Shown: piece after piece, positions 1 to 8,244 of the stretch
Numbering within the stretch: position 1 is the first letter of the stretch
Layout of the letters: each line of letters starts with the position of its first letter
Origin: Eubacteriaceae bacterium UBA6119
GTDB lineage: Bacteria > Bacillota > Clostridia > Eubacteriales > UBA1433
Direction of reading: 5' to 3'
DNA: 64,000 nucleotides
Assembly: GCA_002423395.1 (NCBI GenBank)
Contig: DIVZ01000007.1
Location: forward strand, 186,001-250,000
The notes under the pieces: model-generated
The model's database searches: none
Told to the model about the DNA's origin: nothing
What the model saw: only the letters and a program-made list of their open reading frames with translations
Program-made: the position numbers and the translations under genes

Positions 1-134
1 TTATGGAGCAGTTTTGTAAAGACAACGGCTATAAACGGACCGATTTAACCCACAGAGAGATATATATAAGCGACCCGAGAAAAACAGAAGAATCACAAAG
101 AAAAACAGTATTAAGATTTAAAATAAGTAAATAA
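1..134 (+). CDS. GyrI-like domain protein, C-terminal fragment
   Basis: The reading frame enters from the left edge (codons in the frame of position 3) and stops with TAA at 132-134. The readable tail contains the motif REIYISDPRKT followed by KTVLRF, which is the typical C-terminus of the GyrI-like small-molecule-binding family (COG4832 type). Only about 43 residues are visible, so the N-terminus and any further domain lie outside the window. It sits 11 bp before the ywbE-like gene and may share its transcript. Family assignment is from memory of the motif; exact ligand and function are unknown. Confidence 0.7.
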   Translation, partial: MEQFCKDNGYKRTDLTHREIYISDPRKTEESQRKTVLRFKISK

Positions 135-145
135 AGGCGGAAAAA

Positions 146-343
146 GTGGACTCTAAAAACAGAAGCAATATAAAAATTGGAATGCTTGTCGATATAGTAC
201 TAAAAGAAGACCAGAAAACGGGCAAGCTTACTCGAGGGCATGTAAAGCGCATTCTTACCAACAGCGAATTTCATCCTCACGGTATCAAGGTTATGTTAGA
301 GGAAAACAATATGGTAGGAAGAGTGCAAAAAATTATAGAATAA
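146..343 (+). CDS. ywbE: YwbE family protein (DUF2196)
   Basis: A 65-residue protein that matches the small YwbE family over its whole length. Visible family signatures are the VLKEDQKTGKLTRG segment, the HPHGIKVML segment and the terminal GRVQKIIE. The start is GTG at 146, preceded by AGGCGG at about 135-140. Family members are widespread in Firmicutes and have no established biochemical role; they are short, basic and beta-rich. It lies between the GyrI-like fragment and a VOC-family gene, all on the plus strand with short gaps, so co-transcription is likely. Confidence 0.9.
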   Translation: MDSKNRSNIKIGMLVDIVLKEDQKTGKLTRGHVKRILTNSEFHPHGIKVMLEENNMVGRVQKIIE

Positions 344-360
344 AAATAAAGGAGTTTATT

Positions 361-729
361 ATGAATAATTTTTTATGGTGCACAATTCATGTTAAAGATA
401 TGGAGCAGTCTATTAAGTTTTATGAAGAAATTGTAGGGCTTACAATTGACAGAAGATATCCGGCAGGACCGGGCAGAGAGATTGTCTTCTTAGGAGAAGG
501 CAGTACAAAAGTTGAGCTGATTTATGATAAAGCACATCAAACAGAAGATAAATTCGGAGACATTTCGCTGGGATTTGAAGTAAAGTCGGCTGAAGAAAAA
601 GTAGAATTTTTAAAACAAAAAGGAATTAAACTGCACACAGATATTTTTTCGCCGAATCCGACAATTAAATTTTTCTTTATAAAAGACCCCGACGGACTAA
701 ATATACAATTTGTAGAAAATATTAAGTAA
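361..729 (+). CDS. VOC family protein (glyoxalase/bleomycin-resistance fold)
   Basis: A 122-residue single-module vicinal-oxygen-chelate protein of the usual length for the family. The N-terminal TIHVKDMEQSIKFYEE and the C-terminal FFFIKDPDGLNIQFVE are characteristic, and possible metal ligands are His at about residue 10, Glu in VELIY and Glu in QFVE. The segment where many glyoxalase I enzymes carry a second His reads SLGFEV, so canonical lactoylglutathione lyase chemistry is not assured. The ATG follows AAAGGAG closely. An intrinsic terminator follows directly, ending this small operon. Substrate unknown. Confidence 0.85.
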   Translation: MNNFLWCTIHVKDMEQSIKFYEEIVGLTIDRRYPAGPGREIVFLGEGSTKVELIYDKAHQTEDKFGDISLGFEVKSAEEKVEFLKQKGIKLHTDIFSPNPTIKFFFIKDPDGLNIQFVENIK

Positions 730-737
730 CAAACAAA

Positions 738-763
738 GCACCTTAAATTAGGTGCATTTTTTT
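738..763 (+). terminator. Intrinsic terminator after VOC gene
   Basis: Stem GCACCT/AGGTGC with a six-base loop, followed directly by a run of T. It closes the transcript running from the left edge through the VOC gene. Confidence 0.85.
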
Positions 764-786
764 ATTTATTTTTTTAAAAAATAATA

Positions 787-817
787 TTGACATTGACGTA
801 ACGTAAAGGTATATGAT
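787..817 (+). promoter_or_regulatory. MerR-type promoter/operator of the TipA-like regulator
   Basis: The -35 TTGACA (787-792) and -10 TATGAT (812-817) are separated by 19 bp, the over-long spacing typical of MerR-activated promoters. The spacer holds a dyad-like TTGACGTAACGTAAAGG sequence of the kind bound by TipA/Mta-type proteins. It lies about 20 bp before the regulator gene, so autoregulation is the simplest reading. Inference from spacing and sequence only. Confidence 0.75.
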
Positions 818-838
818 GCATATAAAGGAGACCGCAAT

Positions 839-1438
839 ATGGAATATACAATTTTAAAGCTCGCAAAAATTGCGAATACAAGCACTAGAACGCTTAGATA
901 TTATGATGAAATTAATATATTAAAACCTAAGCGAATAAACTCATCCGGATATAGAATATACGGAAGCGAAGAAGTAGACAGACTGCAGCAAATCTTGTTT
1001 TACAGACAGTTCGGACTTGAGCTGACGGAGATTAAAGATATTTTAAACAATAAAGAGTTCAACAAAATTAATGCTTTGAGCGAGCATAAAAAAAGACTCT
1101 ATGAAAAAAGAGAGCAAATTGATATTCTTATAAAAAATATAGAAAAAACAATTGCGGCAAGCGAAGGTAGTACAATTATGAGCGATAATGAAAAATTTGA
1201 AGGCTTTAAGCAAAAATTGATCAATGAAAATGAAGAAAAATACGGAGAAGAAATAAGGGCGAAATACGGAAACGATACTATTGAAAAATCAAACCAAAAA
1301 GTCAAAAATATGACAAAAGAAGAGTCCGAAAAAATAAGCGCTCTTGCGCAGGATATGAGTAAAACTCTGATAGAGGCTATTAAAACAGGCGATCCGGCAG
1401 GGCAGATGGCACAGAAAGCAGTTCAAATGCATAAATAA
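839..1438 (+). CDS. MerR family transcriptional regulator, TipA-like, truncated by in-frame stop
   Basis: The N-terminus is a MerR winged helix (residues 1-70, including NTSTRTLRYYDE and SGYRIYGSEEV), followed by a coiled-coil dimerisation helix and a TipAS-type drug-binding domain. Translation stops at TAA 1436-1438 after residue 199, but the same frame continues for 52 more codons with clear TipAS sequence (see 1439-1597). The full frame would give about 252 residues, the usual size of TipA/Mta-like regulators. The stop falls where relatives commonly have Gln, so a single CAA-to-TAA change would explain it. The DNA-binding part remains intact; ligand sensing is probably impaired unless the stop is a sequencing error or is read through. 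Confidence 0.85.
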   Translation: MEYTILKLAKIANTSTRTLRYYDEINILKPKRINSSGYRIYGSEEVDRLQQILFYRQFGLELTEIKDILNNKEFNKINALSEHKKRLYEKREQIDILIKNIEKTIAASEGSTIMSDNEKFEGFKQKLINENEEKYGEEIRAKYGNDTIEKSNQKVKNMTKEESEKISALAQDMSKTLIEAIKTGDPAGQMAQKAVQMHK

Positions 1439-1597
1439 TGGCTATGCTTTTACTGGGATACTTACACAAAAGAAGCTCACGCAGCGCTTGGGCAAATGTA
1501 TGTTGATGATAAAAGATTTAAAAAATATTATGATGATATTTATCCGGGGTGCGCTGAATTTTTAAGAGACGCTATAATAGTTTATGCAAATAAATAA
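1439..1597 (+). pseudogene. Detached C-terminus of the TipA-like regulator
   Basis: In frame with 839-1438 and directly after its TAA, the sequence encodes WLCFYWDTYTKEAHAALG, then QMYVDDKRFKKYYDDIYPG and EFLRDAI before TAA at 1595-1597. This is the conserved last third of the TipAS antibiotic-recognition domain. It has no start codon or ribosome site of its own, so it is a cut-off part of the upstream gene rather than a separate gene. Confidence 0.85.
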
Positions 1598-1710
1598 TCT
1601 ATAAAATCAGATAAAATCCGTTTTTTTGTATTTGTTATCATTTCATACTTATAATAGTAAATGAAACCTTAATCATTACTGAAATCTGCAAAGGTTTAAA
1701 TACAAATAAT

Positions 1711-1739
1711 TTGTTGATTTATAAAATATATGATAAAAT
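1711..1739 (+). promoter_or_regulatory. Candidate promoter of the phosphate transporter operon
   Basis: TTGTTG (1711-1716) and TAAAAT (1734-1739) are spaced 17 bp apart, 35 bp before the PiT start codon. The surrounding intergenic stretch is AT-rich, and I see no clear PhoB/PhoP box in it. Confidence 0.45.
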
Positions 1740-1773
1740 ATTAACATAATAAACGTAATAAACGGAGATATAG

Positions 1774-2823
1774 ATGACAATATCATTACCGGATTTTATT
1801 TCGCAGTTAATATCTAACCCAGCATTATTAATAACCGTATTATTAACGCTGGGCGTTATTATGGTAAACGGATGGACTGACGCGCCAAACGCTATTGCGA
1901 CATGCGTTTCAACGCGTTCAATGAGTCCGCGTTCCGCTATTTTAATGGCGGCGGTTTTTAATTTCCTCGGCGTATTTGTAATGACAATGGTAAACGCCAC
2001 AGTTGCTCAGACAATATATAACATGGTAGATTTCGGCGGCAATTCGCATGAGGCACTCATTGCGCTTACCGCCGCTTTATTTGCAATAGTTTTATGGGCG
2101 ACCGCCGCATGGGCGTTTGGCATACCGACAAGCGAATCTCATGCTTTAATTGCAGGAATATCGGGAGCCGCTATAGCAATTCACGGCGGTATGTCAGGCA
2201 TAAACGGCGCGCAGTGGATAAAAGTTATTTACGGACTCGGTTTGTCTACGGTTTTGGGATTTGTTATGGGATACATTACTGTTAAATTGACTGAGCGCAT
2301 GTGTCTGAATTCGGACAGGTGCAGGATGCACGGCTTTTTTCAAAAAGCGCAGATAGGCGGCGCCGCGTTAATGGCGTTTATGCACGGAGCGCAGGATGGG
2401 CAAAAGTTTATGGGCGTGTTTATGCTGGGTATATTTTTAGCTAAAGGCACAAACGCATCAACGTTTGTCATACCAATTTGGCTGATGGTTTTATGTTCGC
2501 TGATAATGGGACTCGGAACTTCAATAGGCGGAATGCGCATAATAAAATCAGTCGGTATGGACATGGTTAAGCTTGAAAAATACCAAGGGTTTTCGGCGGA
2601 CCTTGCAGCATCAATATGTTTATTGCTTTCTTCGCTTTCAGGCATTCCCGTAAGCACTACGCATACAAAAACAACTGCGATAATGGGAGTAGGAAGCGCG
2701 AAACGTTTATCAAACGTAAACTGGAGCATAGTAAAAGAAATGCTCTCCGCATGGTTTTTAACATTTCCCGGATGCGGGCTTATAGGGTTTTTAATGGCAT
2801 TATTATTTATAAAAATATTTTAA
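1774..2823 (+). CDS. pit: PiT family inorganic phosphate transporter
   Basis: A 349-residue polytopic membrane protein with the two inverted PiT signature repeats: NGWTDAPNAIAT near the N-terminus and GIPVSTTHTKTTAIMG near the C-terminus. GIPTSESHALI and HGAQDGQKFMG are further family motifs. PiT proteins import phosphate as a metal-phosphate complex with H+ or Na+. The ATG follows CGGAGATATAG. The DUF47/PhoU-like gene starts 24 bp downstream, a very common pairing in which the partner modulates the transporter. A bidirectional terminator follows that second gene, so the two form an operon. Confidence 0.95.
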   Translation: MTISLPDFISQLISNPALLITVLLTLGVIMVNGWTDAPNAIATCVSTRSMSPRSAILMAAVFNFLGVFVMTMVNATVAQTIYNMVDFGGNSHEALIALTAALFAIVLWATAAWAFGIPTSESHALIAGISGAAIAIHGGMSGINGAQWIKVIYGLGLSTVLGFVMGYITVKLTERMCLNSDRCRMHGFFQKAQIGGAALMAFMHGAQDGQKFMGVFMLGIFLAKGTNASTFVIPIWLMVLCSLIMGLGTSIGGMRIIKSVGMDMVKLEKYQGFSADLAASICLLLSSLSGIPVSTTHTKTTAIMGVGSAKRLSNVNWSIVKEMLSAWFLTFPGCGLIGFLMALLFIKIF

Positions 2824-2847
2824 AATAATATGGAGAAGCTAACATAA

Positions 2848-3471
2848 ATGAAAAGAAACAAAGAATTTAATTATTTTGATGAATTTATAAAACTTGCTGA
2901 TTTCTGCTGTCAATCTGCTCAAATGCTGCATCACGTATTATCAAATTATAATCCTCATGAAATTGAAGCTCAGATGCTGAAATTGCATGAAATAGAACAC
3001 CTGGCAGATCAAAGTATGCATAATGTTATGAACAAACTGATGAGAGAGTTTATTACTCCTATCGAACGGGAAGATATTATCAGCCTTGTTCAAAATATAG
3101 ATGATGTTACGGATGCTATAGAAGACGTAATAATGAGAATGTATATGTTTAATATACAGAAAATAAAACAGGAAGCGTTGGAATTTACGGAGCTTATAGT
3201 AAAATGCACTCAGGCATTAAAGACAGCAACGGAAGATTTCAGCAATTTCAGAAAATCGAAAACAGTAAAAGATAATATTATACAAGTAAACCATTTGGAA
3301 GATATCGGCGATAAAATGTATACCGTTGCGGTGCGGAATTTGTATATATCGAGTAAAGATGCAATCGAGATACTGTCATGGACTCAAATATTTAATAAAC
3401 TTGAAAATTGTTTTGACGAATGCGAAGATGTGGCAAATTTGATGGAAAGCATAATAATGAAAAATACTTAA
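2848..3471 (+). CDS. DUF47 family PhoU-like accessory protein of PiT transporter
   Basis: A 207-residue, all-helical protein with the DUF47 pattern: EIEHLADQSMHNVMNKLMRE, then TPIEREDIISLVQNIDDV and a repeat-like second half (VNHLEDIGDKMY, ILSWTQIFNKLENCFDECED). The E/D-rich helices resemble the metal-binding bundles of PhoU. No membrane segment is visible, so it should act in the cytoplasm on the PiT protein encoded just upstream. GGAG stands about 12 bp before the ATG. Length and context fit the family well. Confidence 0.9.
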   Translation: MKRNKEFNYFDEFIKLADFCCQSAQMLHHVLSNYNPHEIEAQMLKLHEIEHLADQSMHNVMNKLMREFITPIEREDIISLVQNIDDVTDAIEDVIMRMYMFNIQKIKQEALEFTELIVKCTQALKTATEDFSNFRKSKTVKDNIIQVNHLEDIGDKMYTVAVRNLYISSKDAIEILSWTQIFNKLENCFDECEDVANLMESIIMKNT

Positions 3472-3473
3472 TA

Positions 3474-3502
3474 AAAAAATATCCCCAAAGGGATATTTTT
3501 TA
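3474..3502. terminator. Bidirectional intrinsic terminator
   Basis: AAAAAATATCCC pairs with GGGATATTTTTT around a four-base loop. The A- and T-runs on both flanks let it serve the phosphate operon (plus) and the CAP-protein gene (minus). Confidence 0.85.
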
Positions 3503-3516
3503 AATGCGTTTTATTT

Positions 3517-4395
3517 TTATTTACCTATAAATTCTTGTGTAAAATACAAGCTTCCGCCTTTTGATACTATTCCGATACCTATATGAGTAAATTTCGGATT
3601 AAGTATATTCGCTCTGTGCCCTTCTGAATTCATAAGAGCTGTATGAGCTTTTTCAACTGAACTGTTAAGCGCAATATTTTCACCCGCTGTTCTATAGCTT
3701 ATGCCGAACTTCTTCATCATATCAAACGGACTGCCGTATGTGGGCGATGTATGGGAGAAATAGTTGTTATCTGCCATATCCTGCGATTTTACGCGAGCCA
3801 TTTGAGATAATTTTGCATCGACTGCAAGAGGTTGTAATCCTGCTTTCGCACGCTCGTTATTTACAAGATTAACCATTTGCTGTTCCTGTGCAGATATGCC
3901 GCTCTGCGCAGGGGTTGTCGGTGTTGTCGGCTGTGTCGGCGTTGTAGGTTGTGTTGGTGTTGTTGGTGTTGTAGGCTGTGTTGGTGTTGTCGGTGTTGTA
4001 GGTTGTGTTGGTGTTGTAGGCTGTGTCGGTTTTGTCGGCGCAGCAGGTTGTGTCGGCGCTGACGGGTTTGTTATAACATTATTATTTTGTCTAATGCTGT
4101 TTAACAATTTTGTCCAATAGTCGCTAAATGATTTAGAAGCTGTAGTGCCAGTTGTTACTGTTTGTACATTTGCTTTCTGGCTATTGGCGCAATTTGTCGT
4201 TATTACTACGCAATTCTCATCAGTTTGTGACGGACATACTCCGATTCCACATATTGTATTACTGTTGCATGAAGTAGCATTTGCAATATTACAATTAGAG
4301 GCAATAGTTAACGCATTTACCGGCGCCGCAAAAGCAATTGCAATAAGCATAATTACTAAAACGGCAATTAGTTTGTTTCTCCAATTCTTTTTCAT
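3517..4395 (-). CDS. Secreted CAP-domain protein with Thr-Pro-rich linker
   Basis: A 292-residue exported protein. A signal peptide (KKNWRNKL, then a hydrophobic core ending in AAPVNA) is followed by a segment with six Cys, a Thr/Pro/Gln repeat linker of about 50 residues, and a C-terminal CAP/SCP domain resembling YkwD. The CAP domain shows VNNERAKAGL, YFSHTSPTYG, TAGENIA and GHRANILNP. I chose the ATG at 4395 because GGAGG lies 8 bp before it; an ATG 15 bp upstream has that site inside its own codons. CAP proteins of this class occur on cell walls and spores of Firmicutes; the biochemical role is unsettled. The linker probably spans the wall. Confidence 0.9.
   Translation of the reverse strand: MKKNWRNKLIAVLVIMLIAIAFAAPVNALTIASNCNIANATSCNSNTICGIGVCPSQTDENCVVITTNCANSQKANVQTVTTGTTASKSFSDYWTKLLNSIRQNNNVITNPSAPTQPAAPTKPTQPTTPTQPTTPTTPTQPTTPTTPTQPTTPTQPTTPTTPAQSGISAQEQQMVNLVNNERAKAGLQPLAVDAKLSQMARVKSQDMADNNYFSHTSPTYGSPFDMMKKFGISYRTAGENIALNSSVEKAHTALMNSEGHRANILNPKFTHIGIGIVSKGGSLYFTQEFIGK
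3907..4059 (-). repeat. Coding tandem repeat (Thr-Pro-Gln linker)
   Basis: A run of 9- and 12-bp units encoding PTQPT and PTTPT blocks inside the CAP-protein gene. Because the units are nearly identical at the DNA level, the tract is likely to vary in length by slippage. It forms an extended, probably wall-spanning linker. Confidence 0.85.
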
Positions 4396-4421
4396 TCTTT
4401 CTTCCTCCATGTTCCAATTCT

Positions 4422-4476
4422 TTCGGATAATGTTCCGAACGTGTCATATCTTACTATAAAACGATTTCTTAATCAA
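4422..4476 (-). promoter_or_regulatory. Candidate promoter and inverted repeat upstream of the CAP gene
   Basis: On the minus strand TTGATT (4476-4471) and TAAGAT (4453-4448) are 17 bp apart. Between the expected start site and the gene lies the inverted repeat TTCGGA/TCCGAA (4422-4439), a possible operator or RNA hairpin. The rest of the stretch up to 4678 is AT-rich with nothing else I recognise. Confidence 0.45.
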
Positions 4477-4678
4477 GCAAATTGGGAGAAGCTGGATTGG
4501 CAATATATTGTATTAAAAATTTAACAAATATGTAACGAAAATGTAACATTGTGTTTAAATGGAAAATTTTTACATTTTATAAACAATCAATAACTCTTTG
4601 TTTATTATCTCTTTATTAATAAAATTTATTTTTATTTTACTTAAATTATATATAAATAAGGATTATTCATATTTTGAG

Positions 4679-5335
4679 TCAATTAAGCCGGAAATGATTT
4701 TTTGTAAAATTTATGAGTCCTTCTTTTTGCATTTTTGAAAGCTCTCTCGATAAAGCGCTTCTGTCCGCATTTAAATATTCCGACAAACCATTTCTGTCAA
4801 GCGGCAAAACAAATTCCGCGCTGTTTTGTTCCTTTGATAATCTGATAAGATAAGTCATGATTTTGTCGCGCAAAGTTGATTTAATAAGACAGTCGTTGCG
4901 ATCGTGCAGGACCATTGCTTTTTGCGATAATCCGTCAAAAAGATTGCGGGTCAGTATTTCATGTCTGACGCAATTTTTTTCACAACGTCTAAAAACATTA
5001 TCAATTGGGATATATAAAACAATAGTATTATCAGATGCCTGGACAGAAACCGGACTTTCCCTGTTTTTGCTTGCGGCCAATAAAACACCGACATAACTGC
5101 CCTCATTTAAAAGCGTTATTATAGTAGTTTTTCCCGACACATCATTTTTTATGGAACGGGCGCAGCCGGAGATTATTATACCTATTTTGTCAACATACTC
5201 ACTTTCAGATAATATTATTTCATCTTTTTTATATTCTTTTATATAAGAACTTAAGCAACTAAGCATTTCATTTACATCTTTTGGCTCGATTCCATAAAAT
5301 AAAATTGAGTTTTTTAAAACATTTATATAGTGCAT
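4679..5335 (-). CDS. Crp/Fnr family transcriptional regulator
   Basis: A 218-residue protein with an N-terminal cyclic-nucleotide-binding-like beta-roll (about 15-125), a long dimer helix, and a C-terminal Crp-type winged helix (LDRNGLSEYLNADRSALSREL). The roll does not show the standard cAMP phosphate-binding RxS motif, so the ligand is probably not cAMP. Four Cys are present (SCLSS, GCARS, EKNCVRH, NDCL), but they are not in an obvious Fnr iron-sulfur cluster arrangement. No Shine-Dalgarno sequence is visible before the ATG. It diverges from the permease pair at 5431, and a palindrome fit for such a dimer lies between the genes. Confidence 0.9.
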   Translation of the reverse strand: MHYINVLKNSILFYGIEPKDVNEMLSCLSSYIKEYKKDEIILSESEYVDKIGIIISGCARSIKNDVSGKTTIITLLNEGSYVGVLLAASKNRESPVSVQASDNTIVLYIPIDNVFRRCEKNCVRHEILTRNLFDGLSQKAMVLHDRNDCLIKSTLRDKIMTYLIRLSKEQNSAEFVLPLDRNGLSEYLNADRSALSRELSKMQKEGLINFTKNHFRLN

Positions 5336-5347
5336 TTATTAAATTTC

Positions 5348-5389
5348 GTTGCCCTGGCAACATAACTCCTTGTTGAATTATATTATAAT
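5348..5389 (+). promoter_or_regulatory. Crp/Fnr-type operator and promoter of the permease operon
   Basis: A perfect palindrome GTTGCC-CT-GGCAAC occupies 5348-5361. A -10 TATAAT lies at 5384-5389, and no good -35 is present at the matching position. The palindrome centre is therefore about 41.5 bp before the predicted start site, the class II activator position. The same core, TTGC-N4-GCAA, recurs with identical spacing at 27040-27080. It also lies 13 bp before the regulator's own start codon, so autorepression is possible. Confidence 0.65.
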
Positions 5390-5430
5390 CAAAATAAAAA
5401 CACAACCTAATAAATAGGGGGAAATAATAT

Positions 5431-5919
5431 ATGAGCAACATATTCTCATATTATCTTTACGGTATTGCCGTTATACTGCTTTCCATTTCTTTTGTTAAAA
5501 ACAAAAGCAAAACACTTATCGCATTAAAAAAATCTCTAAAAATGTTTTTAAATATTTTGCCGCAGTTTATAGCGATACTTTTTCTTCTAGGGCTTTTACT
5601 GGCGGCAATTCCTTCAGATGTTATTAAAAATACATTAGGTGAAAATTCCTCATTCAGTGGGATATTATTATCGGCCGCGCTTGGCTCGGCAACTATAATA
5701 CCTGTGATAATTGCTTTTCCTATTGCTTCCCAGCTATTGCAAAGCGGCGCTGGAATAGTTCAGATAGCTGTTTTTATTTCAACACTTACAACTGTGGGTT
5801 TAATTACAATGCCTCTTGAGATAAAATATCTTGGTAAAAAAACAACATATATGCGAAACATGCTTGCATTTTTATTTTCATTCATAACAGCTTATATAAC
5901 GGGATGGGCGCTTAGATGA
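5431..5919 (+). CDS. Permease, N-terminal half-type (COG0701/YraQ-like)
   Basis: A 162-residue membrane protein with about five hydrophobic helices. FLNILPQFIAILFLLGLL and the following GSATIIPVIIAFPIA motif resemble one half of the COG0701 permease family (ArsP/YraQ-like). The start ATG follows AGGGGGAAATA. The next gene overlaps it by 4 bp and encodes a similar second half, so the two likely form a heteromeric permease. Transported substrate is unknown; control by the adjacent Crp/Fnr protein suggests a link to redox or stress. Confidence 0.75.
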   Translation: MSNIFSYYLYGIAVILLSISFVKNKSKTLIALKKSLKMFLNILPQFIAILFLLGLLLAAIPSDVIKNTLGENSSFSGILLSAALGSATIIPVIIAFPIASQLLQSGAGIVQIAVFISTLTTVGLITMPLEIKYLGKKTTYMRNMLAFLFSFITAYITGWALR

Positions 5920-6446
5920 GAATTTTTAAAAAGCATCTTTTTTTAATAGTTGTTTTAAGCGCAAATTTTGCGGCATTAATTTTCCTGCCTCAAACAGGCA
6001 TTAAGTCAATTGAATTCACTCTTAAGAATTTTATGAATTTTCTGTTTATGCTCGCTCCTGTTTTTATATGCATAGGGTTAATGGATGTATGGATTGATAG
6101 AGAGACAATGGTTAAATTGATGGGCAAAAATTCAAATAGCAAGGGAATATTAATATCGTTTGCTTTTGGCGTTGTAACGGCAGTGCCTTTATACGCGCTT
6201 CTTCCTGTTGCGGGAATGCTCTTAAAAAAAGGCAGTAAAATATCAAACGTTTTAATTTTTATATGTTCTTCGGCAAGCATAAGAATACCTTTATTATTAT
6301 TTGAGGTTTCATATATGGGATGGAAATTCACGGCAGTAAGATTTGTTGTAAATTTATTTATTGTTTTCGCAATCGCAATAATTATTGATAAAAATCTAAA
6401 TGAAAAAGATAAAAATGAAATATACGACAATGCGTATAGATTATAA
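5916..6446 (+). CDS. Permease, second half-type (COG0701/YraQ-like)
   Basis: A 176-residue membrane protein with about five helices. The pattern LAPVFICIGLMDVWIDRETM followed by GVVTAVPLYALLPVAGMLL is the second typical half of COG0701 permeases. Its ATG overlaps the stop region of the first half (ATGA), implying translational coupling. Together the two have about 338 residues, close to the length of single-chain relatives. The gene ends just before a strong bidirectional terminator. Substrate unknown. Confidence 0.75.
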   Translation: MRIFKKHLFLIVVLSANFAALIFLPQTGIKSIEFTLKNFMNFLFMLAPVFICIGLMDVWIDRETMVKLMGKNSNSKGILISFAFGVVTAVPLYALLPVAGMLLKKGSKISNVLIFICSSASIRIPLLLFEVSYMGWKFTAVRFVVNLFIVFAIAIIIDKNLNEKDKNEIYDNAYRL

Positions 6447-6449
6447 ATA

Positions 6450-6486
6450 AAAAAACCGTCTCCGTATAGAGACGGTAAATTTTTAT
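6450..6486. terminator. Bidirectional intrinsic terminator
   Basis: ACCGTCTC (6455-6462) pairs with GAGACGGT (6469-6476), flanked by an A-run on the left and a T-rich stretch on the right. It separates the permease operon from the convergent symporter gene. Confidence 0.85.
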
Positions 6487-6487
6487 G

Positions 6488-8053
6488 TTAATCAGTCATT
6501 GCCTTTACTTCTTCAAATTCATTCTGTATTTCTTTTGACGGTTCTTTTGTTGCTAGTGATACTATTAATATAAGGATACTAGAGAATATGAAAGCCGGCA
6601 AAAGCTCGTATATTCCAAATACTCCTCCCAAAGGTTTGATTAAAAGTTTCCAGATAAACACCATGCCTGCGCCGCCCAGCATACCTGCAACTGCGCCTGC
6701 GCGTGATGTGCGTTTCCAGAACAGTGAGAACAGCATAATCGGACCGAAAGTCGCTCCGAATCCTGCCCATGCGAAGCTTACAACTTTAAATATTACGCTG
6801 TTTTCATCAAGCGCGATTATTATACCTATTAATGCAACAACTAATAAGGTAATTCGGCTTATTTTCATAATTTTTTTATCATCTGCCTGTTTTTTTGAAA
6901 TACTTTGATAAATGTTTCTTGAAAACGCAGAAGACGCTATTAAAAGGTATGAGTCTGAAGAACTCATTGTCGCGGCAAGAATACCTGCCATCATTATTCC
7001 CGCTACAAACGGGTTCATAAGAGTTTGTGAAATTACGATGAATATACTTTCGGAAGCCGGTGCGGTTAGCAGAGCATTCGGATATAAAGCTCTTCCGATT
7101 ATACCAATAAATACTGCGGCTGCAAGTGAAATTACAACCCATATCATTGCTATGCGGCGAGATTTGGTGAGCTCTCCGGTAGTTCTGATACCCATAAATC
7201 TAAGCAGTACCTGGGGCATGCCAAAGTATCCAAGCCCCCATGCCATAGTTGAAATTATGGTAATAAGCCCGTAAGAACCTGCATTCGCTGAAAACAAAGC
7301 CGTTCCTGCGGCAGAAAGCTGCTGTACGCCCGAAGCGTTTGTTACCGGCTTGGCAATTCCAAAAAATTCAAAGAAACCGGGAATGCTTTTTGCGTTCTGA
7401 ATTACAGTGTCAATTCCTCCGGCTGCTATAGTGCCTGTAACTAAAACTGCAATAAGCGCCAGAATCATAACAATACCCTGCACAAAATCGGAAGTGCTTT
7501 CTGCCAAAAAACCGCCGAGCAAAGTGTATGAAAGTACTATTGCCGCACCAATAAGCATCATCAGCCTGTAGTCAAAACCGAAAAGCTGATTAAACAATCT
7601 GCCGCAAGTTACGAAACAGCTTGCGGTATATACTGAAAAAAATACAAGAATAAATGAAGCGGCTATTGTCATAATAACTTTTTTATTTTCTTTAAAACGA
7701 TTGCTGAAAAATTCAGGTATTGTTATAGCGTTGCCTGCTTTTATTGAATACCTTCGAAGTCTTTTTGATACTAGCAGCCAGTTTAGGTATGTACCTATTG
7801 CAAGTCCTATAGCTGTCCAAACAGCATCGGAAAGACCGCACCAGTATGCGACGCCCGGAAGGCCCATTAAAAGCCATCCGCTCATATCGGAGGCTTCTGC
7901 GCTCATTGCGGCTACCCACGGACCAAGCCTTCTGCCGCCGATAAAAAAGTTTTCAGAACCTTCATTTGCAACTTTGGCAAAATAAAGTCCGATTACTATC
8001 ATTGCGATTAAGTATAATACCATTGAAGATAGTGTGATTAGTGAATTGTTCAT
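6488..8053 (-). CDS. putP: Sodium/proline symporter, SSS family
   Basis: A 521-residue protein with about 13 membrane helices. The segment FFIGGRRLGPWVAAMSAEAS followed by DMSGWLLMGLPG is diagnostic of the PutP branch of the solute:sodium symporters; AESTSDFVQG and SSSDSYLLIASSAFSRN are further family motifs. The ATG at 8053 is preserved in relatives and follows AAGGGG; an upstream in-frame Met would add 26 hydrophobic residues with no ribosome site. It is monocistronic, with a terminator on its 3' side. Proline is the most likely substrate, for osmoprotection or fermentation. Confidence 0.92.
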   Translation of the reverse strand: MNNSLITLSSMVLYLIAMIVIGLYFAKVANEGSENFFIGGRRLGPWVAAMSAEASDMSGWLLMGLPGVAYWCGLSDAVWTAIGLAIGTYLNWLLVSKRLRRYSIKAGNAITIPEFFSNRFKENKKVIMTIAASFILVFFSVYTASCFVTCGRLFNQLFGFDYRLMMLIGAAIVLSYTLLGGFLAESTSDFVQGIVMILALIAVLVTGTIAAGGIDTVIQNAKSIPGFFEFFGIAKPVTNASGVQQLSAAGTALFSANAGSYGLITIISTMAWGLGYFGMPQVLLRFMGIRTTGELTKSRRIAMIWVVISLAAAVFIGIIGRALYPNALLTAPASESIFIVISQTLMNPFVAGIMMAGILAATMSSSDSYLLIASSAFSRNIYQSISKKQADDKKIMKISRITLLVVALIGIIIALDENSVIFKVVSFAWAGFGATFGPIMLFSLFWKRTSRAGAVAGMLGGAGMVFIWKLLIKPLGGVFGIYELLPAFIFSSILILIVSLATKEPSKEIQNEFEEVKAMTD

Positions 8054-8244
8054 TATAAACCCCTTAATATATTTATATAAAACCAAATAAAACAAAAAAA
8101 TTATATCATAAACCAAATTTAAAAAAAACACAATTCTTAAAAAGTTCTTAACTCAAATATTAATCATGTTTTTTAAAATAAGGGTCAAGAAATACTTTAT
8201 TAAATCATAAGATATAATAAAGTGAATTTTGAGAGGTTTATTAA

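Noticed and set aside
3877..4120. Open frames rich in Cys/Arg/Leu and in Gly/Val on the plus strand
   Set aside because: They are mirror images of the Thr-Pro-Gln repeat of the CAP gene; their strange composition comes from reading the repeat backwards.
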